Shown here: piece by piece, positions 32,890 to 41,954 of the stretch | Position numbering within the stretch: the first letter of the stretch is position 1 | How the letters are laid out: each line of letters starts with the position of its first letter | Assembly: GCA_030142905.1 (NCBI GenBank) | Contig: JASJOG010000148.1 | Span: forward strand, 402,501-466,500 | Direction: 5' to 3' | Length of the DNA: 64,000 nt | DNA from: Heliopora coerulea | Taxonomy: Eukaryota > Cnidaria > Anthozoa > Scleralcyonacea > Helioporidae | Notes under the pieces: model-generated | Seen by the model: the letters and a program-made list of their open reading frames with translations, nothing else | What the model was told of the DNA's origin: nothing | Database searches by the model: none | Position numbers and translations under genes: made by a program

Positions 32890-33500
32890 TTTAATGGTTT
32901 ATATTTAGCAAAATGAATAAAATGTTGATCAATATTTTCAATAGCCTATCCCGAGCCTTCTGATATCCATACATCAATCTTATTTAAGATTTCCTCATTT
33001 GATTGAAGGAAACTTTACATAATATCTGTCATTAATTATTGTCTTTGGTTTGCAATTAAAATATTCCCCCTTTAATATTTTAGGTTTCTTAAATGTAACC
33101 ACTAATGTCTGAATGTATTTATAATGTTTTTGTTTTTTTTTTAACAGCTTAGCTGTTAGATCAATTATTGTATTTTTGGATCTTTTGAATTTAAAATTTT
33201 AACATTATAATTTCTAAGAAATCCTTTCAATGCTTTTTTATTCTTGGTAATAATAGCAGTCTCATCAACAGTAAAAAAATCAAATTCATGATTTACTATT
33301 CTATAATCTCCATCTAAATTGAAATAAGTATCTCGTTAGCTTCTGTTAATGTTTTTCTTGCATTACTAGTAAAAGCTTTTTTTCTTCTATCACCATTTAC
33401 AGAATAAGCCTTAATTGTTATAATAAAGCTTTGACTTTTATTGTTCTTTATAAGTTCTATAACACCTGTATTAGTAAATTGAAATTCTTTTCTGAGATCT
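32890..33500 (-). pseudogene. Polinton polymerase N-terminal region remnant
   Basis: Minus-strand pieces are SQSFIITIKAYSVNGDRRKK, then FDFFTVDETAIITKNKKALK, then TLVVTFKKPKILKGEYF. The last is IDVWISEGSG-x-AIENIDQHF...YKPLK at about 32900-32990. The 'id.WisEGSGW...YkPl' pattern is characteristic of the N-terminal part of protein-primed polymerases in one group of Polintons. At least three frame breaks occur. The reading dissolves beyond 32890, so the exonuclease and polymerase domains are lost. A palindrome of the family listed below sits in the frame at 33142-33158. Confidence 0.55.
33142..33158. repeat. 17-bp palindrome, copy 1
   Basis: TAACAGCTTAGCTGTTA, perfect around its central base. 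It lies in the polymerase remnant and is read on - as DLTAKLL. Confidence 0.6.
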
Positions 33501-33507
33501 CTATCTC

Positions 33508-34688
33508 TTAATAATAATAATAAACTTTATTTCTATAGCGTCTATATCAATAACTGTTCTAGGCGCTTTACAATATTACAAAATGTAGTAAGATAAAAAT
33601 AAATTACAGCAATAGAAATAAAAATAATACTGATAATAATGATATCAAAAATAACAGGTAACTATCCAAGCATATAATTATATCTATAATTCTAAAAATC
33701 CAACAACCAGATATATAAGTGTGAGAATTAAATAAAAATCTATTTTACAAATTAAGAAAAAGCTTGATGAAATAAATATGACTTTAAGTGTTTTTTTAAA
33801 AAATTCAAAGAATTGGCACTTCTTAAAAATGCAGGTATGCTGTTCCATAATTTAGGTCTTGCAATAGAAAATGTTCGATCACCATAAGACTTTAGCTCCA
33901 CCAACTCCACCACCAGCAGAATGAGATCTTGGTATATGTAACACTCTATATCCTGTAGGACATAAGGTACCAATTTCAACAGAGTCATCAGTACCAGGAT
34001 GAAGCCATGTCTCAGTCACCGCAAGTATATCGATATCATTGTCAACAACAAAGTTTTTCACGGCCATGACATTATTTCTAACCGATCTAGTGTTGAGTAG
34101 ACAAAAATGCAGATTTTTTGATATGGAACACAAAGGTGGCAATAAACACGGTTTTTGTGGTACAGTGATCAGATTAGCAGAATTAGCATATTTAAAATGA
34201 TATGGATGGTTAAACCGCGTGCGATTCTCAAGTCTCTGAGTTATACGAGTAGGAATACGAAACGATGATGAAGAAATAGTATTTGATTGAACGGAGTCTT
34301 GTCTTTCAGCAGAAGGGCCAGGATTAAGCTCGACATTGAAAGAGGCATCATCATTTGGATAGTATCTAAACCCAGATTTAGTAAATTTACGACACAACGG
34401 ATCGTTGAACATCTTTTGTTTAAACGATGGTAATACAATTGATTGCATGCAAAATCCAGAAGACCATGTTGTAAGAGCCATGTCAATACCAAAAAACATC
34501 TCCTCCTTAAATAAAAATGAACTCCATTGCCGAGAAACCATCTCAAAAGCAGGAGAAAGTTGATATCTGCAGTCATATCTCGAAATATCACTCGAGCGGT
34601 TAAGAATAATGGCACAAAAACCAAAAAACACCGCAGCAAACCACATGCAACCAGCCATGTCGAGGATAAAATGAGTGTGTGTGAACAT
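33508..34688 (-). mobile_element. Internally deleted LINE with 2A-like leader
   Basis: One minus-strand frame (34688-33879) starts with a hydrophobic segment and contains SFNVELNPGP. It then gives the beginning of an APE endonuclease (LLNTRSVRNNV, DILAVTETWLHPG, SAGGGVG). In the next frame, with no RT between, the C-terminal LINE block follows (SYGDRTFSIARPKLWNSIPAF, LKSYLFHQ to 33752). The 3' UTR ends in AAAGCGCCTAGA...AATAAAGTTTATTATTATTA, a common CR1/L2-type tail. The copy therefore joins the 5' and 3' ends of a LINE of several kb. It lies in element 1. Confidence 0.7.
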
Positions 34689-34799
34689 TGTTATTCAAAC
34701 ACCTGGTACACTGAGATAGCTTATGAATAGCTAAAAACATTAACTTGTGCTTTAATGTTCTCCTTGACTTTGAAGAGCAGGGTTTGAGCTTCTTAAACT

Positions 34800-35330
34800 T
34801 GTCTCTGAACTCAACAAATATACTATATTAATATTTCTTTAAGCCTCTTTAAACCGCTTTAAATAATATGGACAATTACAATCTTTATCCCATTCTAATT
34901 TCTTATATATAATGTTAAATAATTGGTCATCAAACTTCTTCTTTGCCTTGGATTCAATCAAGTCTTTTAAATAACAATTTAATGGACTTCCTCTTCTACT
35001 ACAAAGTCTTATAATGTAATAATTATACCTAGATACATTCCTACTGGGTATTAATTTTTACTTTCTCATAACATCAACAATTTTCATGAAATCATCAATA
35101 ATAATGTTAATATATCAACACATTCACACAGCCTTTCATACATAAATTTGGTTCTATTATGAATGGACTTCTTCTTATATTTTAACCATGTATTATCAAT
35201 CCATTTTCCACCATTGGTTAAATAATTCACTTATAACACCACATTTTGGACACATATAATATCCATCAGCAACAAGTCTGTTTACATTACAATCATTATA
35301 ATACTGTGCAGTATTATGCATATACCATAT
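34800..35330 (-). pseudogene. Zinc-binding protein remnant of element 1
   Basis: The minus strand reads YYNDCNVNRLVADGYYMCPKCG near 35230-35310, a C-x(n)-CxxC zinc-ribbon-like block. Several frame breaks and stops later it reads RNVSRYNYYIIRLC...FDDQLFNIIYKKLEWD. The arrangement is like the poxvirus-late-factor (A2L/VLTF3)-like proteins seen in some Polintons and large DNA viruses, but the match is weak. The first cysteine pair is incomplete. LINE insertion at 33.5-34.7 kb lies just downstream. Confidence 0.35.
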
Positions 35331-35349
35331 AAATGATTATTTCTTTAAG

Positions 35350-35362
35350 ACAGCTAAGCTGT
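35350..35362. repeat. Palindrome, copy 2 (13 bp)
   Basis: ACAGCTAAGCTGT. It contains the TAG stop of the 65-residue membrane protein when read on -. Confidence 0.5.
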
Positions 35363-35551
35363 TATTTTAAAAAATAAATAACCACTGCAAATACCAATAA
35401 CTCCTGTTGTTAAATATTGATATTCCTTTATCTCATCACTTGGTTTATAAAATTCACTTAATTGTGGTCCTTTATATTTCATTGATTGAATCTGTCTCAG
35501 TTCATCTAATGACTTACTAATTTCATTTATATCAGACAATTCTTGTCTCAA
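35354..35551 (-). CDS. Small membrane protein, 65 aa
   Basis: Not recognised. The N-terminal half is charged and helix-forming (DINEISKSLDELRQIQ). The C-terminal 20 residues (YLTTGVIGICSGYLFFKI) form one likely transmembrane segment. Its stop codon falls inside a palindrome (35350-35362). Small single-span proteins of this kind occur in clusters in Polinton genomes. Function is unknown. Confidence 0.4.
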   Translation of the reverse strand: MRQELSDINEISKSLDELRQIQSMKYKGPQLSEFYKPSDEIKEYQYLTTGVIGICSGYLFFKITA

Positions 35552-35788
35552 TTATTTGATTCTATCATGTTATTTTATTTCCTTTTCATTTTACTCTTCT
35601 TGTGCTTTCTGTTGCTATATTACGATGTTTCATAACCATTTTTATCAAACATTTTAAAACAGATATCCAGCACCAGCAAATGAAAGTGCTGCAAATGATG
35701 TCTGTATAAATCCAGCCATTATATATAATTAATTAGATAAGGTTTAATTTTTAATTAAACTGACGGAAATTAATTTCCTTTAAATGGA

Positions 35789-35989
35789 TCAGTTGGAATA
35801 TTTTAGTAATGTGGTTCCTGCAACACCAGCCGCTAGTTTTGCTGCATCATGGAAATCTGTTGCATCCGTCAGTTTTTCTTTCAACAGTCTTTTAGACAGC
35901 ATGGATAATCCTACTATTCCAGCAGTTACCAATACATAATCATATATTTCATTCATAAATTCTTTTTCACTGATATTAGTTGTACTCAT
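35789..35989 (-). CDS. Small hydrophobic protein, 66 aa
   Basis: Not recognised. It has two weakly hydrophobic helices (YDYVLVTAGIVGLSMLS and AAKLAAGVAGTTLL) separated by a charged linker. It is intact with an ATG start, same strand and size class as its neighbours. It could be a membrane-associated virion or holin-like protein, but this is only inference from its shape. Confidence 0.45.
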   Translation of the reverse strand: MSTTNISEKEFMNEIYDYVLVTAGIVGLSMLSKRLLKEKLTDATDFHDAAKLAAGVAGTTLLKYSN

Positions 35990-36120
35990 ATACTAGTTTA
36001 TATTTTGTCTTTAATTCTATGGAATTTTATTTTATGGTTATCTAGAGTGTGATTATTTCTAAACTTATTATTTCTACAATATGGACATTTTATTTTTGTT
36101 TCTAACAAACAATTTGTAAT

Positions 36121-36772
36121 TCAATGGATAATTTCATCATAATCACTGGACACTAAACACTTATAATTATTCATCTTATAGTTATTTGATAGTTGTTCTT
36201 GTTGCTTTGTTGTATGTCCATAATTTTTAAGTGTTTTAAACTCAATACAGAATCCACTATGATGTTTATGCAAGTTAGTAATAATAAGATCTGGTTGTCC
36301 TTTTTGATAACCTTTACAAAAGGATTTTATTCTCTTATTATCAGTATATTGTAATTCACCTAGTCCAGCAATTAAAAGTGCATTTGGATACAATTTTCTT
36401 ATATAACCAATTACTTTTGTGCATAAATCATATTCATTTTCTATTGTTAAATACAGCAGCTAAGCTGTTGTAAAATCCTTGTTTTCTAGTAGAAGGAAGA
36501 ACATCTTTAATAACCCATTGTTTAAGCTTTTTAGCTGCATCTAATTTTGATCTTAATATTAATTGATACATTCCACTTTCTTTCAAAAAAGTGCACCAAT
36601 AGGCACGACCTCATAAAACATGAGGTCTTTAAATTTTATCATCCTCATCCATAGTGTTTTTATAACCTAATAAAGTGGCTAATTCTTTACTTTGAAACCA
36701 GGGATTTCCAGATTTATCAATATAAGCATTTATAGTGAAATTCAATTTTGTATTATATTCTTTCAACTCCAT
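36121..36772 (-). pseudogene. BRO-N domain plus nuclease-like protein, broken
   Basis: From the ATG at 36772 the reading gives INAYIDKSGNPWFQSKELATLLGYKN. After two stops, it gives FLKESGMYQLILRSKLDAAKK and QWVIKDVLPSTRKQGFY. Together these match a BRO-N domain, a DNA-binding module of large DNA viruses and phages. Downstream at 36393-36121 a second domain reads KGYQKGQPDLIITN, GFCIEFKTLKN and LVSSDYDEII. The PD...E-x-K pattern is that of a VRR-NUC/restriction-like nuclease. The first stops sit in a perfect hairpin (GACCTCAT/ATGAGGTC, near 36605-36627), and a palindrome at 36454-36470 precedes the second break. Confidence 0.65.
36454..36470. repeat. Palindrome, copy 3 (17 bp, one mismatched pair)
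   Basis: CAGCAGCTAAGCTGTTG, read on - as NSLAAV inside the BRO-N/nuclease gene. Confidence 0.5.
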
Positions 36773-36860
36773 ATAATATCTATACATAATAGTTCTTTAA
36801 GCCTCTTTGAAATTCATCACAATAGTATCTTTCATAATATCAAATAAAAGTGACACTACT

Positions 36861-37022
36861 TCACACTTCTTTTTTTATCATGTTAAGATCTTTAATGTCA
36901 AATTCCTTCATAAAACGTTCTGCCACGTCTATAACAGCTAAGCTGTTACAAATTTCATCTATTGTTCCATGTATAGCATTACAATTTCTATTTATACTTT
37001 CAAATACACTGTAATAATCCAT
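36861..37022 (-). CDS. Small protein, 53 aa
   Basis: An intact ATG-to-TGA frame too short for a simple length cut-off (MDYYSVFESINRN...). Residues 26-30 (NSLAV) are encoded by the perfect 17-bp palindrome at 36932-36948, so the palindrome is read through. The C-terminus is helical and Lys-rich (DIKDLNMIKKEV). No family is recognised. It sits between two other minus-strand genes with short spacers. Confidence 0.45.
   Translation of the reverse strand: MDYYSVFESINRNCNAIHGTIDEICNSLAVIDVAERFMKEFDIKDLNMIKKEV
36932..36948. repeat. 17-bp palindrome, copy 4
   Basis: TAACAGCTAAGCTGTTA, perfect, read on - as NSLAV within the 53-residue protein. Confidence 0.6.
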
Positions 37023-37078
37023 CTATATAATATAGATTAATATAAAAATTTATTCCAATTAATCCAACAGAGGGGAGG

Positions 37079-37354
37079 TTATTCTTCCTTTACTACCTGT
37101 GGTTTATCATTAGAAATCATTGTAACAGAAGCCTTTTTACTTACATAATACAGACTTACAACTGCTACTGCAACTCCTATAACATCTAATATTAAACCAT
37201 AATTAACAGCTAAGCTATTCTCATCTATTTCTATTTGTTGTTCATTATGAAGTTTTCTTTCTTTATTAAGTTGTGCCAAACGTTTTCTTGCTTCAACTCT
37301 CTTAGGATCTTTCTCTTTTTTAAATGTAGTAATCTTAGGTGTTTCTTCACTCAT
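37079..37354 (-). CDS. Small membrane protein, 91 aa
   Basis: The N-terminal half is very basic (KEKDPKRVEARKRLAQLNKERK), followed by a single transmembrane segment (YGLILDVIGVAVAVVSLYYVS, about residues 52-72) and a short polar tail. The 'KDPxRVxAGKRLAExN' style leader is common in Polinton/adintovirus small proteins, which supports this as an element gene. NSLAV just before the membrane segment is encoded by the palindrome at 37205-37219 (one mismatch). Function unknown. Confidence 0.55.
   Translation of the reverse strand: MSEETPKITTFKKEKDPKRVEARKRLAQLNKERKLHNEQQIEIDENSLAVNYGLILDVIGVAVAVVSLYYVSKKASVTMISNDKPQVVKEE
37205..37219. repeat. Palindrome, copy 5 (15 bp, one mismatch)
   Basis: AACAGCTAAGCTATT, read on - as NSLAV in the 91-residue membrane protein. 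Confidence 0.5.
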
Positions 37355-37386
37355 AATATATTTTATGTTTTACTGACAATTAACTG

Positions 37387-37605
37387 TTAGATTACTGACA
37401 GATTGCTGCTAGATTGATGTAGATAAACTTTGTCACATTTATCAGACATACCATTAATTGTTGGACAAGTATCTATAACAATATCGTCCAATACTTTAGT
37501 ATGTGATAGGAAAAGTGCTTCATCATAAGGAAGACCATTCATGTAAGTATTAAGTCGTGTAAGTACCCTTTTATAACTTGTATATGCAAACTTACATCTT
37601 TCCAC
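37387..37605 (-). CDS. Hypothetical protein, 72 aa
   Basis: No family recognised. It is moderately basic at the N-terminus, with two Cys in the C-terminal half and no membrane segment. It may be a fragment, because the following 250 bases toward 37878 are mostly closed in all minus frames. Confidence 0.3.
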   Translation of the reverse strand: MERCKFAYTSYKRVLTRLNTYMNGLPYDEALFLSHTKVLDDIVIDTCPTINGMSDKCDKVYLHQSSSNLSVI

Positions 37606-37878
37606 TTTTCTATTTATATTACACCAACTCCACTTATGGAAAGACTTGTGTAATGCATCACAGGGGCTAATATTCTACCAATAACTGTCAGAGAAACAGA
37701 TGACATATTGAGCAGTAATTTGATTCTTTTTAACTTCTTATATCTCTATTTGTAACAAGTCGCTAACCTATGGTAATTAGAGTACCAATTTATTAGTTTT
37801 TCCACTTCCTCTTTTGTCAGCTTGGAGCACACTTTATTGATTTCTATATTCTTTATGTAATTTTTCATATATAATACA

Positions 37879-38777
37879 TCATAAATCGATTTTATACCAC
37901 TTTTCACAGATACATTTATGGTGTAGAAGGATATCAGATTCTTCCATTTTATGTCTAGAAAGAATGAACATTGCCATGTCTCCTTTTAAAGAAGCAACAC
38001 AAGTTAGATTCAAATCACCAATTATCATCCTACTACTTCCTATAGTTGTTGTGAAAGAGCCTAGTTTTTGTCCATTACAGTAGACAAAAGATCCATTAGT
38101 TCCTGCTGGTTGATCCCAATGAATATTTAAGCAGAACAATTTGGTTTATTCTTATATGTTCCTATTGAATAACCATGGCCAGTTGGTCCTATTGTTACAT
38201 AATTACCTCCATAACTTACCACTAGACCATTATTAGGTGGTGGTAGAAATGACACAAATTTATCATAACCAAATAAACCATTTCTAGTCCAGTATGCATT
38301 AGTATCAAATGCTTTTAAATGGTACACTATAAAAACGTTACATATATCTGGTTTTCCAGGTTTTAGATTAAAATCAATGTATGAATTCATACATCGATTA
38401 CTATAAAATTTCAAGAAACACCTGTTATTAACTTGCTCTGCTTTTGTGCATAATAATAATGGCTGAATTGCCGTATTTCTAATTTCCACATCGTCGGCAG
38501 ATAAACTTTGATTGAGTATTCTAGAAACCTGCCTTCTGCTGGACATAGTAACTTCCGATGAGGTGCCATGATCAAATTTATATATAGCAGCTGCTGATTG
38601 ATTATATTCCTGTATTAATGTCTTATCAATATATATTTTAAAAATGCCGTCTGTGTTATCTATTGGATCTACCATGTTAGTGACGTGATTTAAACTCACA
38701 TTCATATTTCCAGTAAGTTTACCACCTGTTAATGGTAGATAAAAGCTTAGCTTTTCTTTTGTTTCTGAATCTTTAGA
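37879..38777 (-). pseudogene. Fibre-like protein with collar motif and lectin-like C-terminus, frameshifted
   Basis: The frame opens after a TAG at 38778-38780. It begins YLPLTGGKLTGNMN...VTNMVDPIDNTD, the repeat leader typical of phage and viral tail-fibre proteins. The middle part (to 38127) is beta-rich. A frame change at about 38127-38139 leads into a second frame (to 37879) with a concanavalin/laminin-G-like beta pattern (GSFVYCNGQKLGSF, GDMAMFILSRH). In a Polinton-type virion this would be a receptor-binding appendage. The first Met could be at 38705 if the leader is not translated. A palindrome (38741-38755) lies in the leader codons. Confidence 0.6.
38741..38755. repeat. Related palindrome, copy 6 (15 bp)
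   Basis: AAAAGCTTAGCTTTT, same AGCTTAGCT core, read on - as KLSF in the leader of the fibre-like gene. Confidence 0.4.
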
Positions 38778-39024
38778 CTAATTTACGTATATAATAACAA
38801 ATGTTTGCTTATTATATATCCACTTAAAGAGGATAATACTAATATGATGACTAAATCACTGTTAGATGTATTTTTAGCTATTATTCATGGTTCACTTTTT
38901 GGTGTATTTAACGTACTTTGTGTGTCCATCTTATATACTTTTCATTAATACCGAATTTCATATTAGTTGTAGCCACCTGTAATTTATTATTATAACCTTT
39001 AATGGGATTTTTAGTATAATTAAA

Positions 39025-39545
39025 TTACATGGACTTATTGCCATATTCAGTAGTGATATTGAAAATTACTTTATTCATATTATTTATCCAAGTTGATGTA
39101 TTATAATTAATTGCACTACCTTCAAAGCTATGTCTGAATATAGTTTGAACTTCTAAAGCAGAAGCTATATTGCTTATTGTAGCTTGTTTAGATTGACTTT
39201 GAGCGGCAAGAATACAATACAAATAAGATTCTATGCTCTCGTTAATTAATTGTGCCTTTTTTTTGTAATACCATTACTTATTTTTGGAATAAATTTCTTA
39301 TAATAATTTTGTGGATCTCTAATTGATCCAGTACCAGGATGATTTTGAAGTCTGTAGTCATCTTGTTTTGTAACACCTCTTTCTGGATCTTCTGTATGAA
39401 GAAGTTCCTGCCATGTCCATTTTGGTAAATGATCTTTAAGGAAAGCGGCATTGTATCTACATAAAAAGTTGTCAGGTTGGATTGATGTAATATTAGTTAG
39501 TTCCATCATTACTCTCCTTATGTTGAAATATAAGTGAAACCTCAT
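39025..39545 (-). pseudogene. Element 1 protein of unknown function, frameshift in an A-run
   Basis: Two overlapping minus frames, 39545-39246 and 39222-39025, join if one base is gained or lost in the run of eight A (about 39249-39256). The total is about 170 residues. The first half has PKWTWQELLHTEDPERGV. The second half is alanine- and serine-rich with a beta-like end (VIFNITTEYGNKSM). No family recognised. It directly precedes the fibre-like gene on the same strand, so it could be a structural protein. Confidence 0.4.
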
Positions 39546-39594
39546 TAGATGTTATTTGCTTATCAGTTTGGTCATTAAAAGTTAGGTGTTGTAT

Positions 39595-40129
39595 TTATAC
39601 TCCACAGTAATAAGTTGCTAACCATGTACCAATAATTGACTGGTAATACGGCTCATTTGGATTCCATTCTATATTGTAGTTATTTGGTATTTTGAATGTA
39701 GGGAGATTGCTATTAAAATAGTCATTATTATTTACATATATTCTAAAGTTACTCACTGGGTAATTAAGTATTAAATCAGTAGGGAAATTGTCATAATAGT
39801 AATCAATGCCATCTACTGGATGTATTCTTTTATGCTTTTTACCCTTTAGGCAGGTCTATAATTGTTTTACTTTTGTGTCAAATTGTTGGTAATTGTTTGA
39901 TTTTGTTTGAATAAAGATATCTTGTCACAGCTTTATCATTAAGAATTGTATCACTTGTAATATATGTGCTTAGTATGTCACTGTTTTTAAAGTATATTGC
40001 AGTACTTTCTACTGTACCATCTTGTTTCATTGATATGTCTGCATTTGGATACTTTTTGATGAAATTAGACTTAATTTTTAGCCTCTTTTCTTCTGGAATT
40101 TCCCATGGCTTTATCATAATTATCTCCAT
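39595..40129 (-). pseudogene. Element 1 protein of unknown function, broken
   Basis: The frame starts at 40129 (MIKPWEIPEEKRLKI nearby) and stops at 39878. The sequence continues as coding-like readings after a stop and a frame change, ending ...GTWLATYYCGV at 39595. Tyr, Asn and Pro are abundant (IHPVDGIDYYYDNF, WNPNEPYYQ). No family recognised. It is the most upstream gene of the minus-strand run, and the divergent + strand genes begin at 40182. Confidence 0.4.
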
Positions 40130-40181
40130 AATAGTTCTTTGTGAATTTATCCATCTGTATATACAATATATTGTGTATTAT

Positions 40182-40304
40182 ATGAAGAGACTAACTGTAC
40201 TTATAGATGGACAATCAAAGGAAATGGAATTAGATGAATCATTTGTAATTGTACATGAAAATCCATGTTTGATGGTTAAAAAAGCCACTGTTTTCTGGAA
40301 TTAA
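40182..40304 (+). CDS. Small protein, 40 aa
   Basis: A short intact frame (MKRLTVLIDGQSKE...), acidic in the centre. It begins 52 bp from the divergent gene at 40129, so the gap likely holds a two-way promoter. No family recognised. Confidence 0.35.
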   Translation: MKRLTVLIDGQSKEMELDESFVIVHENPCLMVKKATVFWN

Positions 40305-40409
40305 CAATATTACAAGTGACAGCTTAGATGCTAATAATTAAATTATATATAATATATGTAATATAATGGTAATAAGAAGACCATTAAAGAAGGATATTGG
40401 ACATTCATA

Positions 40410-40589
40410 ATGCTTAAAAAAGAGATTGAGAGTTATGGGAGTAACATAATGTTAGAAGCAAATAAACATAATGGAACATGTTCTATTACCTCTGATAATA
40501 CAATAAACTTTAAAAATTTAGGTCCTATTTTAGGTTTTAATAAAAACCAGGTAATAAATGCTAATGTGAAAACAGTAAGTGTGTTGTAG
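40410..40589 (+). CDS. Small protein with minor-capsid-like N-terminal pattern, 59 aa
   Basis: The reading includes TINFKNLGPILGF followed by VINAN, similar to the 'tIdF...siapLLGF...aN' pattern at the start of Polinton/adintovirus penton-like proteins. It ends at TAG after 59 codons. The next + frame starts 11 bp later, so the two may be halves of one broken gene. The identification is tentative. Confidence 0.35.
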   Translation: MLKKEIESYGSNIMLEANKHNGTCSITSDNTINFKNLGPILGFNKNQVINANVKTVSVL

Positions 40590-40599
40590 TCTGGTTAAT

Positions 40600-40812
40600 A
40601 TGTCAGAAAATATCAATTCAAATGGAAAGAAAAGCAATGTTATCGTGACATTACCAATAACAAGTACACAGACATTAAAAGGCAGTGTACAACAATATGT
40701 GGATATTGAGTCTAAAGTGCAAATAGATAGAGGTGTTATAAATAAGATCGGTTTTAATGTTACCGGTACAAAGAATGTCGGTAAAGTACTTTTAGATTTA
40801 TACATCATGTAA
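40600..40812 (+). CDS. Beta-rich protein, 70 aa
   Basis: Starts MSENINSNGKKSN. It is rich in Val, Thr and Ile with alternating polarity (VIVTLPITSTQTLKG, NKIGFNVTGTKNVGK), which suggests a beta-sandwich. It may be the C-terminal half of the minor-capsid-like gene upstream. Integrase follows after a further short gap. Confidence 0.4.
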   Translation: MSENINSNGKKSNVIVTLPITSTQTLKGSVQQYVDIESKVQIDRGVINKIGFNVTGTKNVGKVLLDLYIM

Positions 40813-40839
40813 TTTATATAGAGCTGGAACAAGGATTGA

Positions 40840-41682
40840 GAGATATATTACAATACAAAAACTGGCTATCAATCATCAGAGAGGTTATATAAAAAAGCAT
40901 TAGAAGATGGATTAAATGTAAATAAAAAACTTGTAAAAAAATGGTTAAAATCACAAGACACATACACCAGATACAAACCAGTTGTTAGAAAGACATATGT
41001 TCATTACCTTGGTGAACAAATTCAAATGGATTTAGCAGATATGGGCAAGTATAAAAATCAAAATAAAGGATATTATCGGATATTAACAGCTGTTGAGATT
41101 CTTGGAAGATATGTATTTGCTGTATCAGTTTATAGGAAAGATGCAAATAATATGACTAAGGCAGTTACAGAGCTATTAAAGTAATTTAAGGATCGTTTTG
41201 ATGATGGAAAAGAGTTTTATAATGGTGGTGTAAAAACATTATTAGAAAAACATGAAATAAAATACCTTTCCACAAAGTCGGATCAAAAGGCAGCTATTGC
41301 AGAAAGATTTAACAGAACACTTAAAACTGCTATGTGGAAATATTTTTACAGTAAAGGAACTTATAAATGGATTGATGTATTGGACCAATTGGTGTATAGT
41401 TATAATAATACTAAGCATAGCACTATATCAATGAAACCAAAGGATGTTAACAAAAATAATGAAGACGAGGTTTGGACAACTCTGTATGGTCATATCTATG
41501 CTGAGTCACCATTACCTAAATTTAAGATCGGAGATATGGTTAGAATATCAAAATATAAGTCCATTTTTACTAAAGGTTATGAGGTTAACTTCACAGAAGA
41601 ATTGTTTAAAGCAGTTAAGGTTATATGTGGTGATCCAAATGTATATGAAATAGACGACTTGGAAGGTGAGCCAGTAGTATAG
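40840..41682 (+). pseudogene. Polinton-type rve integrase with one stop codon
   Basis: The frame opens after a TGA at 40837 and reads EIYYNTKTGYQSSERLYKKA, the usual Polinton integrase N-terminus, then KWLKSQDTYTRYKP. Catalytic residues are in place: MDLADM (first Asp), DDGKEFYNGG (second Asp) and AIAERFNRTLK (Glu). A TAA at 41182-41184 (after TELLK) interrupts the core without changing frame. The C-terminal barrel/chromodomain-like part follows (FKIGDMVRISKYKSIFTKGY). No in-frame ATG is seen upstream, so the start is lost or in another exon. Only one substitution separates this from an open catalytic domain. Confidence 0.85.
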
Positions 41683-41954
41683 GGTTGAGAGGAGATTATT
41701 CTAATGACTTACCAATGAGGATTGAGGAAATTTTGAATCGACCAATGAGAGGTCGGGGTTGGGGATTATCGTCGGGGGGGGTGACTTAAGAATTTCCTAT
41801 TAACGTTTTGACCAATCGTGGCATCACATTTATGAATACTCAAATAGGCTTGTCTGGTTTTGGGGTGGGTTGGTCTTAGTGTGTGTGGACCTATCCTGGG
41901 GTCGTCTCGGGGGAAAATTTTGGTAACCAACGGCCGTGCAAAACCCGAAAAACA
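41683..41954. other. Boundary between element 1 and the tRNA
   Basis: GC-richer sequence with G-runs (GGTCGGGGTTGGGG, TCGGGGGGGG at about 41750-41780). No gene. It probably holds the end of element 1 and flanking DNA, but no inverted match to 32459 onward was found. Immediately past the tRNA 3' end on - is TTTTT, a pol III terminator. Confidence 0.4.

Larger units (their letters stand above)
32880..41682. mobile_element. Truncated Polinton/Maverick-type element (element 1)
   Basis: A run of compact genes, mostly on -, with an rve integrase on + at the right end is typical of Polinton/Maverick elements. Recognised parts are an N-terminal polymerase block, a zinc-binding remnant, small membrane proteins, a BRO-N/nuclease gene, a fibre-like gene and the integrase. 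Capsid, protease and ATPase genes and most of the polymerase are absent, and many genes carry frameshifts or stops. A LINE derivative is inserted at 33.5-34.7 kb and gypsy sequence lies to the left. A G-run with hairpin potential at 32459-32490 could be a relic of the left end, but I found no matching right end. Confidence 0.7.

Noticed and set aside
33142..38755. CRISPR array made of the short palindromes
   Set aside because: Spacing is irregular (hundreds to thousands of bases), copies lie in reading frames, and the DNA is eukaryotic.
41084..41093. AACAGCTGTT in the element 1 integrase as another palindrome copy
   Set aside because: Lacks the AGCTTAGCT core and encodes conserved integrase residues, so probably chance.
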